Assembly: GCF_000518705.1 (NCBI RefSeq)
Contig: NZ_JAEC01000030.1
Span: 1 to 64,000 of the forward strand
Source: Shewanella colwelliana ATCC 39565
GTDB lineage: Bacteria > Pseudomonadota > Gammaproteobacteria > Enterobacterales > Shewanellaceae
Direction of reading: 5' to 3'
Length of the DNA: 64,000 nt
Shown: one piece after another, positions 42,301 to 51,286 of the stretch
Position numbering within the stretch: the stretch's first letter is position 1
How the letters are laid out: every line of letters begins with the position of its first letter
Program-made: the position numbers and the translations under genes
Notes under the pieces: generated by a model
Seen by the model: only the letters and a program-made list of their open reading frames with translations
Databases searched by the model: none
Told to the model about the DNA's origin: nothing

Positions 42301-44373
42301 CGGCATTTCATCAGCCCATGCCGCATAAATATCGACACCAGGAGCTGCAAGGTTTGGTGACATGACTTCAGGGTTATCAAAGTTATGACCACGAGATGAG
42401 AAATCCGCTAACGCATTAGGGATACGCTCACTGGTCACGACATTTGAAGCCGTGATGGTTAACTGATGATCACTGCCTTTAGATAACCAACTTGATAAAC
42501 CAAACCAGTTAGTTGAAGCATCACCATAATAGCCACTATAAGGCAAGTGAATACCTGGGATTACATAAGGATCGTTATTAACCGATTCACTCGAGCTGGC
42601 GTTACGTAAAATAAAACCACCAGCACCGCCTTCTGCTACGTTAATGGCTTTTTGTACACGAGCGATATCACCACGCTTACAAACTACAATTGGCGCAGTG
42701 TCATATGGAATGCCTTCGGGAGAGTTGTCAAAAAAGCCTGCTGGGAAGGTTTCGTTACACTTTTCATACTGCCAACCGTAGGCTTTTGCTTCAACCACTG
42801 GGCCAGTGTAACCTTCAGTGATGCCACCACCAACAAGTTCTGGTAGCTCTTGTTCGCCACCAGTGGCGCCAGTCAGCATTTTACCTTCAACACTAAACTC
42901 GCGACTATGGGTTGCTGCAGCAACAGAGGTTAACCAAGGTGAAAGATGGTCAATTGCGCCGCGACGCTCTGAAGCAAGTGAAGGGTCAAACGAGTTACCA
43001 GCCGAGGCCGCAACCGAAATACCAGCTTCACGAGCGGCTAAAAAGGCCATTTCCATAGGATCTTCCCATGGGAATGCGCCATAAGCCGTACCAATTGAGT
43101 AGTTAATGACATCAACGCCATCGGCGACTGCATCTTCAATACCTGCAAGTAATGCAGATCCAGGACAACCAGTATAATTATTAAAGCTGCCATCACCTGG
43201 GTGACACACTTGGTACATAATTACGTTAGCGTGTGGCGCGACACCAGAAATGCGCGGTAACATTAAGTCAGTTGGTTTGCCGTCACTGGTTACACCAACA
43301 TCAGGTACCATATAGGTACTATCTAAAATCACGTTACCCGCAGCAGTAGAAGCAGTATGAGAACCATGGCCGTTGTAATCTTCACCATTAGCAGGTCTTA
43401 GTGGGCCTTCGATTTCCCACCAACCTTTATCAGGTTGAAAACTTTCATCGCTATAAGAGTCGGTAATCGCAGGGTAAGAGCGCACACCAATAAGTTTGTC
43501 ATTACACATGCTGGCAAACTCTTCTAGCTCACAATCACCGATGTAACCATCATATCGTGCTGGCAGCTGATGTACGTAGCCATCATCGCCTTGTGCTGTA
43601 AACGATTCATGGTCAGAGTTAATCCCTGTATCGAGTACACCAACAACAATGCCTTTACCGGTAAATTCTTCACCAGTGACTTCGCCAGTCCAAAACTTGT
43701 CCGCGCCAATATGCTGCGGGCCAACATCGGTTTGTAATTGATAGATTATTTCACGGGTCACGCTAACCACACCATCCAAATCAGCCACACGGGCCGCTTG
43801 GTCTTGAGTCATACGCATAGACATGCCGTTAAAGGCAAGTTGATAGTTAGCAATGGTTTTAGCATTACCCACTAAGCTAGTAATTTGCGAGGTGACACCA
43901 GCCTGTTTATCAGCAAGGTAGCTACGATAAGAACGTACATCACTACTGTTGATGTCAACTTTATCATGCAGTTGCGGGCTTAAAGCCGCTGGAATTTTAT
44001 TCGCTCTTGGCGTCGTCGCATTTAACCCGGCCACCCCGCCTTGATATAATGAAACTGGCTTATCTGCTAATTGAATAATATAGGTTTGTTCACCAGAAAT
44101 ATTATCTTCATAAACAAAAGGGATTTTTTGATCCGTACTTGAAATAGCACGATGCACATTTCGGCCATTACTATTTCGGGTTTCAGCAACGACTTCAGCT
44201 GACACACGATCTTTATACTTATTGTCGTTATATTTTTTTATCGCATCGGTGATCACGATTGGCTTAATATTCGAAGAATATAAAGTATCTGCATTGGTGC
44301 TGTCAGCACTTGCTCCTGCAGCACCGGCATAAATGGCCGCCAGGGTCATTACATGTACTTTTTTTAGTTTCAT
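39343..44373 (-). CDS. Giant secreted S8 (subtilisin-like) protease with GlyGly-CTERM tail, copy 1
   Basis: A 1676-residue secreted serine protease. It has a signal peptide (MKLKKVHVMTLAAIYAGAAGASA), an I9-type propeptide (about 90-210) and an S8 domain with Asp248 (VVGVLDTG), His336 (NGHGSHTA) and Ser708 (ISGTSMAAPH). A PA domain is inserted at about 508-628. A long C-terminal beta-rich region follows, then a CTDSSATNYDADANTDDGSC motif and the tail SGGSLGFLALGLLGLFAGGRRKLH, cut into Gly-Gly, membrane helix and basic end. The last part is a GlyGly-CTERM signal, known as a rhombosortase target. The ATG at 44373 is preferred to 44424 since it starts the signal peptide and GAGG lies upstream. 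The divergent LysR gene is broken. Confidence 0.9.
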   Translation of the reverse strand: MKLKKVHVMTLAAIYAGAAGASADSTNADTLYSSNIKPIVITDAIKKYNDNKYKDRVSAEVVAETRNSNGRNVHRAISSTDQKIPFVYEDNISGEQTYIIQLADKPVSLYQGGVAGLNATTPRANKIPAALSPQLHDKVDINSSDVRSYRSYLADKQAGVTSQITSLVGNAKTIANYQLAFNGMSMRMTQDQAARVADLDGVVSVTREIIYQLQTDVGPQHIGADKFWTGEVTGEEFTGKGIVVGVLDTGINSDHESFTAQGDDGYVHQLPARYDGYIGDCELEEFASMCNDKLIGVRSYPAITDSYSDESFQPDKGWWEIEGPLRPANGEDYNGHGSHTASTAAGNVILDSTYMVPDVGVTSDGKPTDLMLPRISGVAPHANVIMYQVCHPGDGSFNNYTGCPGSALLAGIEDAVADGVDVINYSIGTAYGAFPWEDPMEMAFLAAREAGISVAASAGNSFDPSLASERRGAIDHLSPWLTSVAAATHSREFSVEGKMLTGATGGEQELPELVGGGITEGYTGPVVEAKAYGWQYEKCNETFPAGFFDNSPEGIPYDTAPIVVCKRGDIARVQKAINVAEGGAGGFILRNASSSESVNNDPYVIPGIHLPYSGYYGDASTNWFGLSSWLSKGSDHQLTITASNVVTSERIPNALADFSSRGHNFDNPEVMSPNLAAPGVDIYAAWADEMPFSGVGVPGDYNTISGTSMAAPHVAGAMALLKQAQPSWTPAQIQSALMMTANLDDVTRTVETYPFVDLEPAGFSDAGSGVINVARAFKAGLIMDETGDNYRAANPKNGGTVNTLNVPYFYNESCSGTCTMMRTFTATADGSWTVDAETLAMDGADMLSLEVSPKTFSLSKGETQAIMLTATVLEVQAPGADSSSLRLLGDVTITPASTDMPLQHLPVSIRYSGTSMPENVVGNIHRQQGHILTPEINTEEIQTFNSRVNGLVKAELFDVQMQRSDVRDLDNTAQSRIDDGQVVNFFEVPEGTKRIVWEVVKADYNAYASLDIGMDVNNDGEIQWNEEAICYSRIDNNDYCAINNPTPGTYWAYGSNYKYEWEDEANLADNMTFALAVIGDQDDANLTAVGPDSSNGMDPYRVQLNYDLADAVEGDVYYGYVGIGSDSYNDDNLGYIPVQLIHDGSDTEIEASHTSAKAGDIVDFEVSLAPNLLGGERQLTLSTELASGFQLIEDSVQVSGLPQYTEDMTIDGNTIAFNTLQPSSLDTPRHYVYSTSLEDATCRIPAQMQGASDTFVDVPSEFGFSDLGITGYSNQYLSIPMSANGLPHVPLYGAEQEMLHDLLEISPFGYVKFDEMPDFYNFHYEFNNAFQSFPDTMVAPLWRGDVMMPEVAFREDIGVVTNLVYGAVVDDYYVFQWKGGAEINNRFTGNRNPDASAYFDVETIISTKLDFAPGAHEIMFGYQALQTANGHFGSIGLHGYYGERGTYGPVDGWYNDGFAYNDVDDKVAEGILVCADYQGPESSALTVSFSARVSATAVGMDNAVTVSSQYADSELVTVSHTVSSPSNIQVAGFADQVIEENSSLTMDVVYADQKGTVNGIMVAGDNITAVVEGNSITITPDTDWFGETMVSVTVHDMAYPSDAASTSFMLTVSSDGIENGCTDSSATNYDADANTDDGSCTYPVVEEAKSKSSGGSLGFLALGLLGLFAGGRRKLH

Positions 44374-44787
44374 TGTTTTTATTTCCTCAATGTTCTTTGT
44401 GATTTTATTTCCGTTCAAAGACACCCTTCATTGCCATTATTATCTTTTATCGACGAAGCGATCTAATTAGCTAACCGTATTGAACAATGCGTTTAGGTTA
44501 TGGGTTGTTTGAGGGCGTAAAAATAAACTTGTATATAAACAATGATTTGACATTTAAAAGATATTAATTGTAAGTAAATTGGATTTATTTGGTTCTTAAT
44601 TTGGTTTGATATTGGTAATGATTGATACAAACTGATTCATAGTTGTTTTTGTTGGGGTGAGATTGTTATTTTTACGTGTTGGCAATGTGTGGGGTGACCC
44701 TTGTTTATGGATTCATCAAGTGTCTAATTACTCATTACTCATACTAAAAATTGCCGATTGACACTAATTAATATTTTGAAGGTTTTA
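44374..44787. other. Divergent intergenic region, protease 1 / LysR
   Basis: AT-rich region with promoters for the protease and the regulator. No distinct operator is recognised by eye; a LysR site is expected but not located. Confidence 0.35.
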
Positions 44788-45718
44788 ATGAATATTCGTT
44801 ATATGAGGTACTTTGTTGTGTTGGCTGAGTTGCAGCACTTTAGTCGCACAGCAGATAAGCTAAATGTTACACAACCTTCTCTAACTAGAGGCATTCAACG
44901 TTTAGAGCAGTTAGTGGGGGGGGAAGCTATTTGATCGCGATTCCAAAAACATCGCTATTACGAAGCTAGGGTTATTAGTGTTGGTACATTGCCAACAGAT
45001 CTTACAACAGGACGATGCCCTACAAAAAGATTTGGATCTATTTCACGGCGTGAATCAATTGGAGATAAAAATCGGTGCAAGTCCGATCCCTTCAAACAGT
45101 ATCGTTGGGCCAATTATGGGGCAGTTTTTACACGCCTTTCCTTCTATGAGTGTCGATTTACGCGTGACTCATTGGGAAGATCTATCTCAGCAATTGCTCC
45201 AGGGCGAGTTGGACCTGTTTGTTGCAGAGACCAGAAGTACCGACTTAGCGCAGAATCAGCTTTTCACAACCATTGATATGGCACCATTTCGAGTTATTTT
45301 CTGTGCACGCCCGAGTCATCCATTAGCGCAATTGCCGCGACTGTTTCTGCCTTCGTTTCGTGATTATCCTTTAGCAGTACCAAGGCATTTACCTTGTAAA
45401 GTGGCAGAGCAGTTTGAAGATTTGTTTATGCTGGCACGAGATGATTTTGCTGGATTGGTGCGTTTTGATCAGTTTCATGCCATTAAAGGCGCCATGTTTG
45501 ACTCCGATCTTATCGCCCTAACACCAGAAATCGCTGTGCGAGAAGAGTTAAAAAGGGGAACTTTGATTCGGTTGGTACCGCAGTCGATGCCAGAGTTTGA
45601 AGCTAGATTTAGTGTGGTCAGCCTAGCAGGCTGCCAAGTTAGCCAATCGATCAATACTTTTACCCGTTTCTTGCTGCAACGTGTCGATATGCTAAGTCTT
45701 GAGACTGAGCTAGTATAA
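44788..45718 (+). pseudogene. LysR-family regulator, frameshifted in a poly-G tract
   Basis: Begins at ATG 44788 (GAAGG upstream) as a normal LysR DNA-binding domain (MRYFVVLAELQHFSRTADKLN), but an 8-G tract at 44916-44923 shifts the frame and gives a stop at 44932 after 48 codons. With seven G the frame would continue as KLFDRDSKNIAI into the full effector domain to 45718, giving a normal protein of about 309 residues. The rest is intact and clearly paralogous to the LysR at 51287 (shared IGASPIPSN, LFVAETR, DFAGLVRFDQF). It is divergent from protease 1. It may be a pseudogene, a phase-variable gene, or a sequencing error in the G tract. Confidence 0.85.
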
Positions 45719-45732
45719 GTGATTATTGACTC

Positions 45733-45827
45733 GATAAAAAAGGGCCCTCATTGAGGGCCCGTTGACAAGGTTGAAACGTTCTCAACTAATTAATTTTACT
45801 AGTGCAGTTTACGACGTCCTCCAGCAA
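45733..45827. repeat. 95-bp direct repeat, copy 2
   Basis: Identical by eye to 39277-39371. It covers the terminator and the last codons of protease 2, and so points to recent copying or gene conversion between the two loci. Confidence 0.9.
45736..45760 (-). terminator. Terminator of protease 2
   Basis: Minus strand: GGGCCCTC, loop AAT, GAGGGCCC and T tract. It also lies 18 bp after the broken LysR gene. Confidence 0.85.
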
Positions 45828-48800
45828 GTAATCCCAATAGACCTAGCGCTAACCAACCTAAGCTACCGCCAGAGTCTGATTCTGGCACTACTGGCTCAAT
45901 TGGTTGTTCTGGTGCAGGTGGTGTAGGCTCAACCCCATCAGAGCTGACCGTCAACATAAAGCTTGTTGAGCTTTTGTCGTTAGGGAACAAGTTATCTGAC
46001 ACAGTGACTGTCACCATGGTTTCGCCCCAGAAATCAGCTGCTGGTGTAATATCAAAGCTAGAGCCCGACTCATGGCCATTGATGATTGCAGTAATGTTGT
46101 CGCCGCTGACAGTGATAGTGTTGGCTGATAGGCCGCCATCATTGTCGGCGTAGCTGACCACGATACCTTCAAGCTTCATGTTTTCGTCAACCATCTTATC
46201 GCTGATATCAGAGATAATGATGTTTGAGGCAACACTAATGATCTGTTCGGCATTGGCGTTGGCAATACCCTCCACATCACCAGTGACTGTGATGGCTTGA
46301 TTGATACCGAGCGCATCATGGGTGATCTCAGCTTGCATGTTGACGACAACCATGCTGTCGCTTGGCCCTGAGATGTCATAACACACCACTAAATTGTTTG
46401 ACACCTTGTCAGTTAAGTCATTAAAGGCATAACTTTTACCTGTGTGGCCTTTAAGTGGGCCATAAGTATCACGGGGACCATTATAACCACGCACCCCAAT
46501 TGAGCCTTCACCTGCTTCACTGGCAAAATTGATATTGTCATAGGCCATGACTATCTCAAATTCACCTGGATTATGGCTGGTGTTGGCTTTCAAGAATACT
46601 TGGAAGTCGTAGCTGTCTTCACGTGGTGTGATCAGTGCATTCCAGTTCTCATCCCAGCTCTTATCGTGCGTGGCGGCTTTGTTCCACTCGATGATGGTGT
46701 AATCATCGGCGAAGGCAAGCGTGACACCTTTCTCTTGATATATATCCCAGCTTGGCTCGTATTTAGCTAGGTTCCACTTCTGAGGAGCAAACATATCCAT
46801 TGGATCCATGGCATCACGCCCACCCCAGAATGGCGCAACGATAAAGTCGGGCGGCGTAAAGTACCAAGTGCTTGGCAATTCTAGATACATGTTCATTGGG
46901 ACAAAGTCCCATGGGTTATATCCCTGTGCATCGAGTTGTAACCAGCCTTTCGAGCTCAAGATAATTGAGTCGGTGGTGAAGTAATCGGCGTTATCGAACG
47001 GAGCCATCGTACCTGTCATCAATGGGATCTCAGTATCATGTACCCAGTTGCCCCAGCCCCACTCATTGACTTCAAAGAAGCTTCCCCAAGAGACATTAAA
47101 ACCGAATTTTGCTAGGTCTAGATAACCGCCATCGACTGGCGTGCCATCAGGGTAATCAATATCCAATGGGGTACGACACATCGCATCATCAAGGTTGGTG
47201 GTGACCTTGTAGTTAGTATCGAGATCTGCGGTATTATGCTGCAACTTGTTGATGGTGAAGCCGTTAGCCGTTTCAATGAGTCCATCAAGTGGCGAGAGAG
47301 AACCTGGAACTAACTTTAAGCCAGCAGAGAGGCTTGCACTCAGTTCAATATTACGATCACTGCCTGATAGGTTAGGTTGAATCACCACATCGACATCTAT
47401 GATATCGCCAACCCGCGCGGCATCCTGTGAGCTATTAATTGAGACACTATTGACGCCACGAGTGATATGTAAAGGCACTAATGCGAGTGAGCCTTCGGCA
47501 TTATCACCTGCAGCGATTGCAGCGGCTGAGTAGTAACGCTTACCCTGTTCCATCTCCATATCCCAGTCGATGGTTAAGGTTGAATTGAGTGCCGTTGTAT
47601 CTTCAAAGTTAAGACTAATCGCAGCGGATTCTTCTTTAGGAATCACCACATGGGCCATCTCAACGGTATCGACATTTTCCCATGGAAACAGCGGGTAAGC
47701 ACTCATCACCATGATGGTGTATTCACCTGCATCAGGGTCTTCTAGGGCACAATATTCGCCTTTGGTGGTTTGTCCCAGCATTGAGCCACAAATGGCTTCT
47801 GATTGATGTAAACGCCCGTCGTTATTGAAATCCTTGAATATATAAATACTTGTATCAAGGTATTGATTCAAAGGGTGATCAATTTCAGAAGAGATTCTGC
47901 CAAGCAGCTCGGCGCGAAATACCGCGGTATTATCAGGCACATCGACCTTTACGGTTTTGATGTTTGGTTGAGTCAGATCCCAATAAAAATCCTCATCCAC
48001 CATGGATACACCAAATTGCATACGCGGTAAGGTGATAGCAGTGGTTGTAGCTTCTACTGGTGTATACGCAATACCGTTCAGGCTTGACCCAGGTGCACCA
48101 AAGGGAACGTTAGTAATCACATGCTTTGATTGGTCATCATGGGCAGTAATGTTGATGGTACTTGGTAGTGTTTTACCTTGATAGGTGGCTAGGAATGGCC
48201 AGTGAGCTGTTGGGATAGACTGATCTTGTGAGGTGAATTGAATTTCCCCCGCAGTCGTATGCACTGTGCCGTCATACCAAGCCATGTCAGATTCTTTGAA
48301 CAGGCTTGTAACGGTTAGGTCAATGCTTTCTCCTGCTTTTAGGGTAAAGTTAGCTGGCGTTACCGTGACCTTGGCGGTTGGGTCTAAGGTGAAGTTCCAA
48401 TAAAGTGGATCACGGTCACTGTAGTTAGCGTTAACCGTCCAGGTGCCATCGCGCGTTGCTTTGACGGTACGGATCCAGCTGCAGCTCAAGCCGCAATCTT
48501 TGTTGATCAACTGAGGCAAGTTTAGCTCTCGAACTTGCCCCCCATTTTGTGGGTTAGCACGGCGGAAGTTATCAGCCGTTTCATTCATCACTAAACCACT
48601 ATTAATGGCGCGCTCTACATTGGCCAGACCATGTCCTGCTCGATAAGGGCCTGCCACCTCAACTTTTTTATCATAGGGATGAGTTGCTTTAATCGCCTTG
48701 CTGTCAGCGGTCATCTGCAGTGCCGACTGCACCTCAGATGCACTCCACATGGGATTGGCTTGGCGAACAAGAGCCATTATACCTGCAACGTGTGGGCTCG

Positions 48801-50805
48801 CCATTGATGTGCCACTAATGGCATTGTAGTTACGGGTATCTGCCTGTGGATTAAGTGGGTTCTCATCATTCCATGCCGCAAAAATGTCGACACCAGGTGC
48901 TGCGATACCCGGAGAGAAAATCTCCTCGACAGTGCTAGATGGCCCGCGAGATGAGAAGTTGGCTAGCCAGTCAGCATCGTCAGGATTAATGACGCGCTTA
49001 GCATTGGAGGCGGTGATAGTGCCTTCAAGAGCGCTGCCTGAAGCTAGCCATGGTTGTAAGCCCTTAGTCTGCCAATTACCGTACCACTGAGTAGCAGTGA
49101 TGTGTACACCAGGAATCGCGTAGGTATCGTTTGAGACTTGATCACCTTCACTCCACGTATTATAAAGTACGAAACCGCCTGCCCCCCCTGCTGCGACATT
49201 GGCTGCTTTTTCAACTCGCGCAATATCACCACGTTCACAAACGACAATATGGGTCGCATCAAATGCTCCGTCTGGGAATGGGCTATTACAGCGCGCATCA
49301 CCGTGATCCGCTGCAAGAACAAATACGCCACTAAAGGCTTCTGAGATGCCCGCAGCATCAAGTCTGTCTGGACGTAGAGCATCGTCGCCACCAATAAACT
49401 CATCAAGCGCTTTATCTTCGATAACGATTGTGCGGGCATGGGTCGTCGCAGCGACGTTTAGTACCCAAGGAGAGGTGTGATCAACCGTATAGAGCGAGTC
49501 AGTGCCATATGCCTCACCAGAGTTACCCGCTGATAATGCAACCGCAACCCCTGCTTCACGTGCAGACAAAAAGGCCATTTCAAAGGCATCGTCCCAAGGG
49601 AAGCTTTCGCTGCCGCCGATTGACATGTTGATGACATCGACACCATCTTTAATGGCTTGTTCGATAGCAAATAGCATGGCAGCCCCAGAGCAGCCCCCAC
49701 TGACCATGCAGACCTGATAGGAGATGATGTTAGCGTGTGGTGCAACGCCTGAGATGGTAGGCATTTTGACGCCAATTGGGTTACCAGCCCCACCGCCCAG
49801 TTGTGACCCTACTACATCAACATCATGCACAATGTTCCCCGCAACGGTACTGGCTACATGGCTGCCATGGCCCTGGAAGTCTTCGCCAAACTCCGGTGCC
49901 AGAGGATTGCCCCACTCATCCACATACTCAGCGGTAATATCCTTGTGAGTGTAGACACCGATTAGTTTGTCATTACAACGATTGGCAAACTCCTCTAAAG
50001 CGCAATCACCTAAGTAGTTGCCTTTGCCTAATGGGTTAGTATGTGCAAACCCGTCGCCACCTAAGGCGGCGAATGAGGGGTGATCTGTGTTTACCCCAGT
50101 ATCTATGATCCCCACGACCATACCTTCACCTAAGTAAGCATTGCCGTCAGCGGTTTTAGTACCAGCCCATACGCCCATGGCACCCACGTGCTCTGGTCCA
50201 ACATCGGTATGCAATTGATACATTTTTGAGCGTTGTACGTAGGCAACTTCAGACATTGCCGCAACCTGTATCGCCTCTGCTTGGGTCATCTCCACTGTGA
50301 TGGCATTAGCCGCTAGGGTAAATTGTTGCTTAGGTTGTAAGCCTGCTTTTTGAATCAGATTTTGCTGCGTCGATAACAGGTGGTTGGTGTAGGCATTAAT
50401 CGCACTACGACTTGCTCCTGTGGGTTTTCCGGCAGTGAAGAGTTTACTGTTTTTGTTATTACTGGTTGCTTTAGTCGCTTGTAACCCTGGGATATCGCCC
50501 TCGTAGGTCGCCACTGAGTTACCGTGTAATCTGATAATGTAGGTATGTGTGCCGACAAGATCTTTTTCTACTTCAAACTTATCTTTCGCCTGCTTTGGGG
50601 AGAAATGAATGTTGCGCATCTCTCCGCGTCTAAGTGGGGTGGATGTAAGGGGGCCAACCTTAGCTTTCGCTTCTTGTTGAGCTTGATAAAGCTCCATGAT
50701 GTTAATGCTTTTTATGCGTGCTTCGTCGATGGCATGTGCGCTCGACATCGCTAACGCACCGTAGAGGGCACTCGTGATGGCTATCGAAATCGTATTAAAT
50801 TTCAC
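45799..50805 (-). CDS. Giant secreted S8 (subtilisin-like) protease with GlyGly-CTERM tail, copy 2
   Basis: A 1668-residue paralogue of the protease at 39343. It has a signal peptide (ISIAITSALYGALAMSSAHA), an I9-like propeptide, an S8 domain with Asp235 (VVGIIDTG), His313 (QGHGSHVA) and Ser667 (ISGTSMASPH), an inserted PA domain at about 480-590, and a long C-terminal beta-rich region. A proline-rich linker replaces the CTD motif of copy 1, and the tail is SGGSLGWLALGLLGLLAGGRRKLH. The start is taken as the GTG at 50805, 7 bases after AGGAG; a TTG at 50811 is too close to it. Divergent from an intact LysR gene. Confidence 0.92.
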   Translation of the reverse strand: MKFNTISIAITSALYGALAMSSAHAIDEARIKSINIMELYQAQQEAKAKVGPLTSTPLRRGEMRNIHFSPKQAKDKFEVEKDLVGTHTYIIRLHGNSVATYEGDIPGLQATKATSNNKNSKLFTAGKPTGASRSAINAYTNHLLSTQQNLIQKAGLQPKQQFTLAANAITVEMTQAEAIQVAAMSEVAYVQRSKMYQLHTDVGPEHVGAMGVWAGTKTADGNAYLGEGMVVGIIDTGVNTDHPSFAALGGDGFAHTNPLGKGNYLGDCALEEFANRCNDKLIGVYTHKDITAEYVDEWGNPLAPEFGEDFQGHGSHVASTVAGNIVHDVDVVGSQLGGGAGNPIGVKMPTISGVAPHANIISYQVCMVSGGCSGAAMLFAIEQAIKDGVDVINMSIGGSESFPWDDAFEMAFLSAREAGVAVALSAGNSGEAYGTDSLYTVDHTSPWVLNVAATTHARTIVIEDKALDEFIGGDDALRPDRLDAAGISEAFSGVFVLAADHGDARCNSPFPDGAFDATHIVVCERGDIARVEKAANVAAGGAGGFVLYNTWSEGDQVSNDTYAIPGVHITATQWYGNWQTKGLQPWLASGSALEGTITASNAKRVINPDDADWLANFSSRGPSSTVEEIFSPGIAAPGVDIFAAWNDENPLNPQADTRNYNAISGTSMASPHVAGIMALVRQANPMWSASEVQSALQMTADSKAIKATHPYDKKVEVAGPYRAGHGLANVERAINSGLVMNETADNFRRANPQNGGQVRELNLPQLINKDCGLSCSWIRTVKATRDGTWTVNANYSDRDPLYWNFTLDPTAKVTVTPANFTLKAGESIDLTVTSLFKESDMAWYDGTVHTTAGEIQFTSQDQSIPTAHWPFLATYQGKTLPSTINITAHDDQSKHVITNVPFGAPGSSLNGIAYTPVEATTTAITLPRMQFGVSMVDEDFYWDLTQPNIKTVKVDVPDNTAVFRAELLGRISSEIDHPLNQYLDTSIYIFKDFNNDGRLHQSEAICGSMLGQTTKGEYCALEDPDAGEYTIMVMSAYPLFPWENVDTVEMAHVVIPKEESAAISLNFEDTTALNSTLTIDWDMEMEQGKRYYSAAAIAAGDNAEGSLALVPLHITRGVNSVSINSSQDAARVGDIIDVDVVIQPNLSGSDRNIELSASLSAGLKLVPGSLSPLDGLIETANGFTINKLQHNTADLDTNYKVTTNLDDAMCRTPLDIDYPDGTPVDGGYLDLAKFGFNVSWGSFFEVNEWGWGNWVHDTEIPLMTGTMAPFDNADYFTTDSIILSSKGWLQLDAQGYNPWDFVPMNMYLELPSTWYFTPPDFIVAPFWGGRDAMDPMDMFAPQKWNLAKYEPSWDIYQEKGVTLAFADDYTIIEWNKAATHDKSWDENWNALITPREDSYDFQVFLKANTSHNPGEFEIVMAYDNINFASEAGEGSIGVRGYNGPRDTYGPLKGHTGKSYAFNDLTDKVSNNLVVCYDISGPSDSMVVVNMQAEITHDALGINQAITVTGDVEGIANANAEQIISVASNIIISDISDKMVDENMKLEGIVVSYADNDGGLSANTITVSGDNITAIINGHESGSSFDITPAADFWGETMVTVTVSDNLFPNDKSSTSFMLTVSSDGVEPTPPAPEQPIEPVVPESDSGGSLGWLALGLLGLLAGGRRKLH

Positions 50806-51286
50806 AGTCAATCTCCTGATAATTATTGTTCTTGTGCAGGCGAACTCAGCTTGTATTCCTGTCGGGTATGATTTTTAAACATTTGTGCAACATTAAGCCA
50901 ATGCGAAATTGGTCATTGTTTGATGCGTTTTTTGCATTAGTAAAGTGACCCCTGACCGATTACCATCCGTTTTTTAAAGCGATGAACACAAGGGTTTATT
51001 TATAAGTCTCTGATAAGGAATTGTATTATTTACTTGCCTTAAAGGTGGCACTGTTGGGCAACGATTCAGTTTAGGAAATTATGTTCTTCGTTTATTAGTT
51101 GTTGATGCATGTTGCATGGATACAAATTGTTAACTTTTGGGCGGGTGATATTACTTAAGGGCCAGCTATCACCTGAGTGATATTCGATTTTTACATTTCT
51201 TAAATACAGAAAGGTCATTGGTGTTCATTGAGTTGGTTCTTATAAGCTAACCATTAATTAGCAAACAATTTGTAGAGGGGGATTCT
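50806..51286. other. Divergent intergenic region, protease 2 / LysR
   Basis: 481 bp, AT-rich, with both leaders. No clear operator is recognised; conserved blocks with the region 44374-44787 are weak by eye. Confidence 0.35.

Noticed and set aside
44989..45276. 95-codon alternative frame inside the broken LysR gene
   Set aside because: The true continuation is the paralogous LysR frame; this one has no family resemblance.
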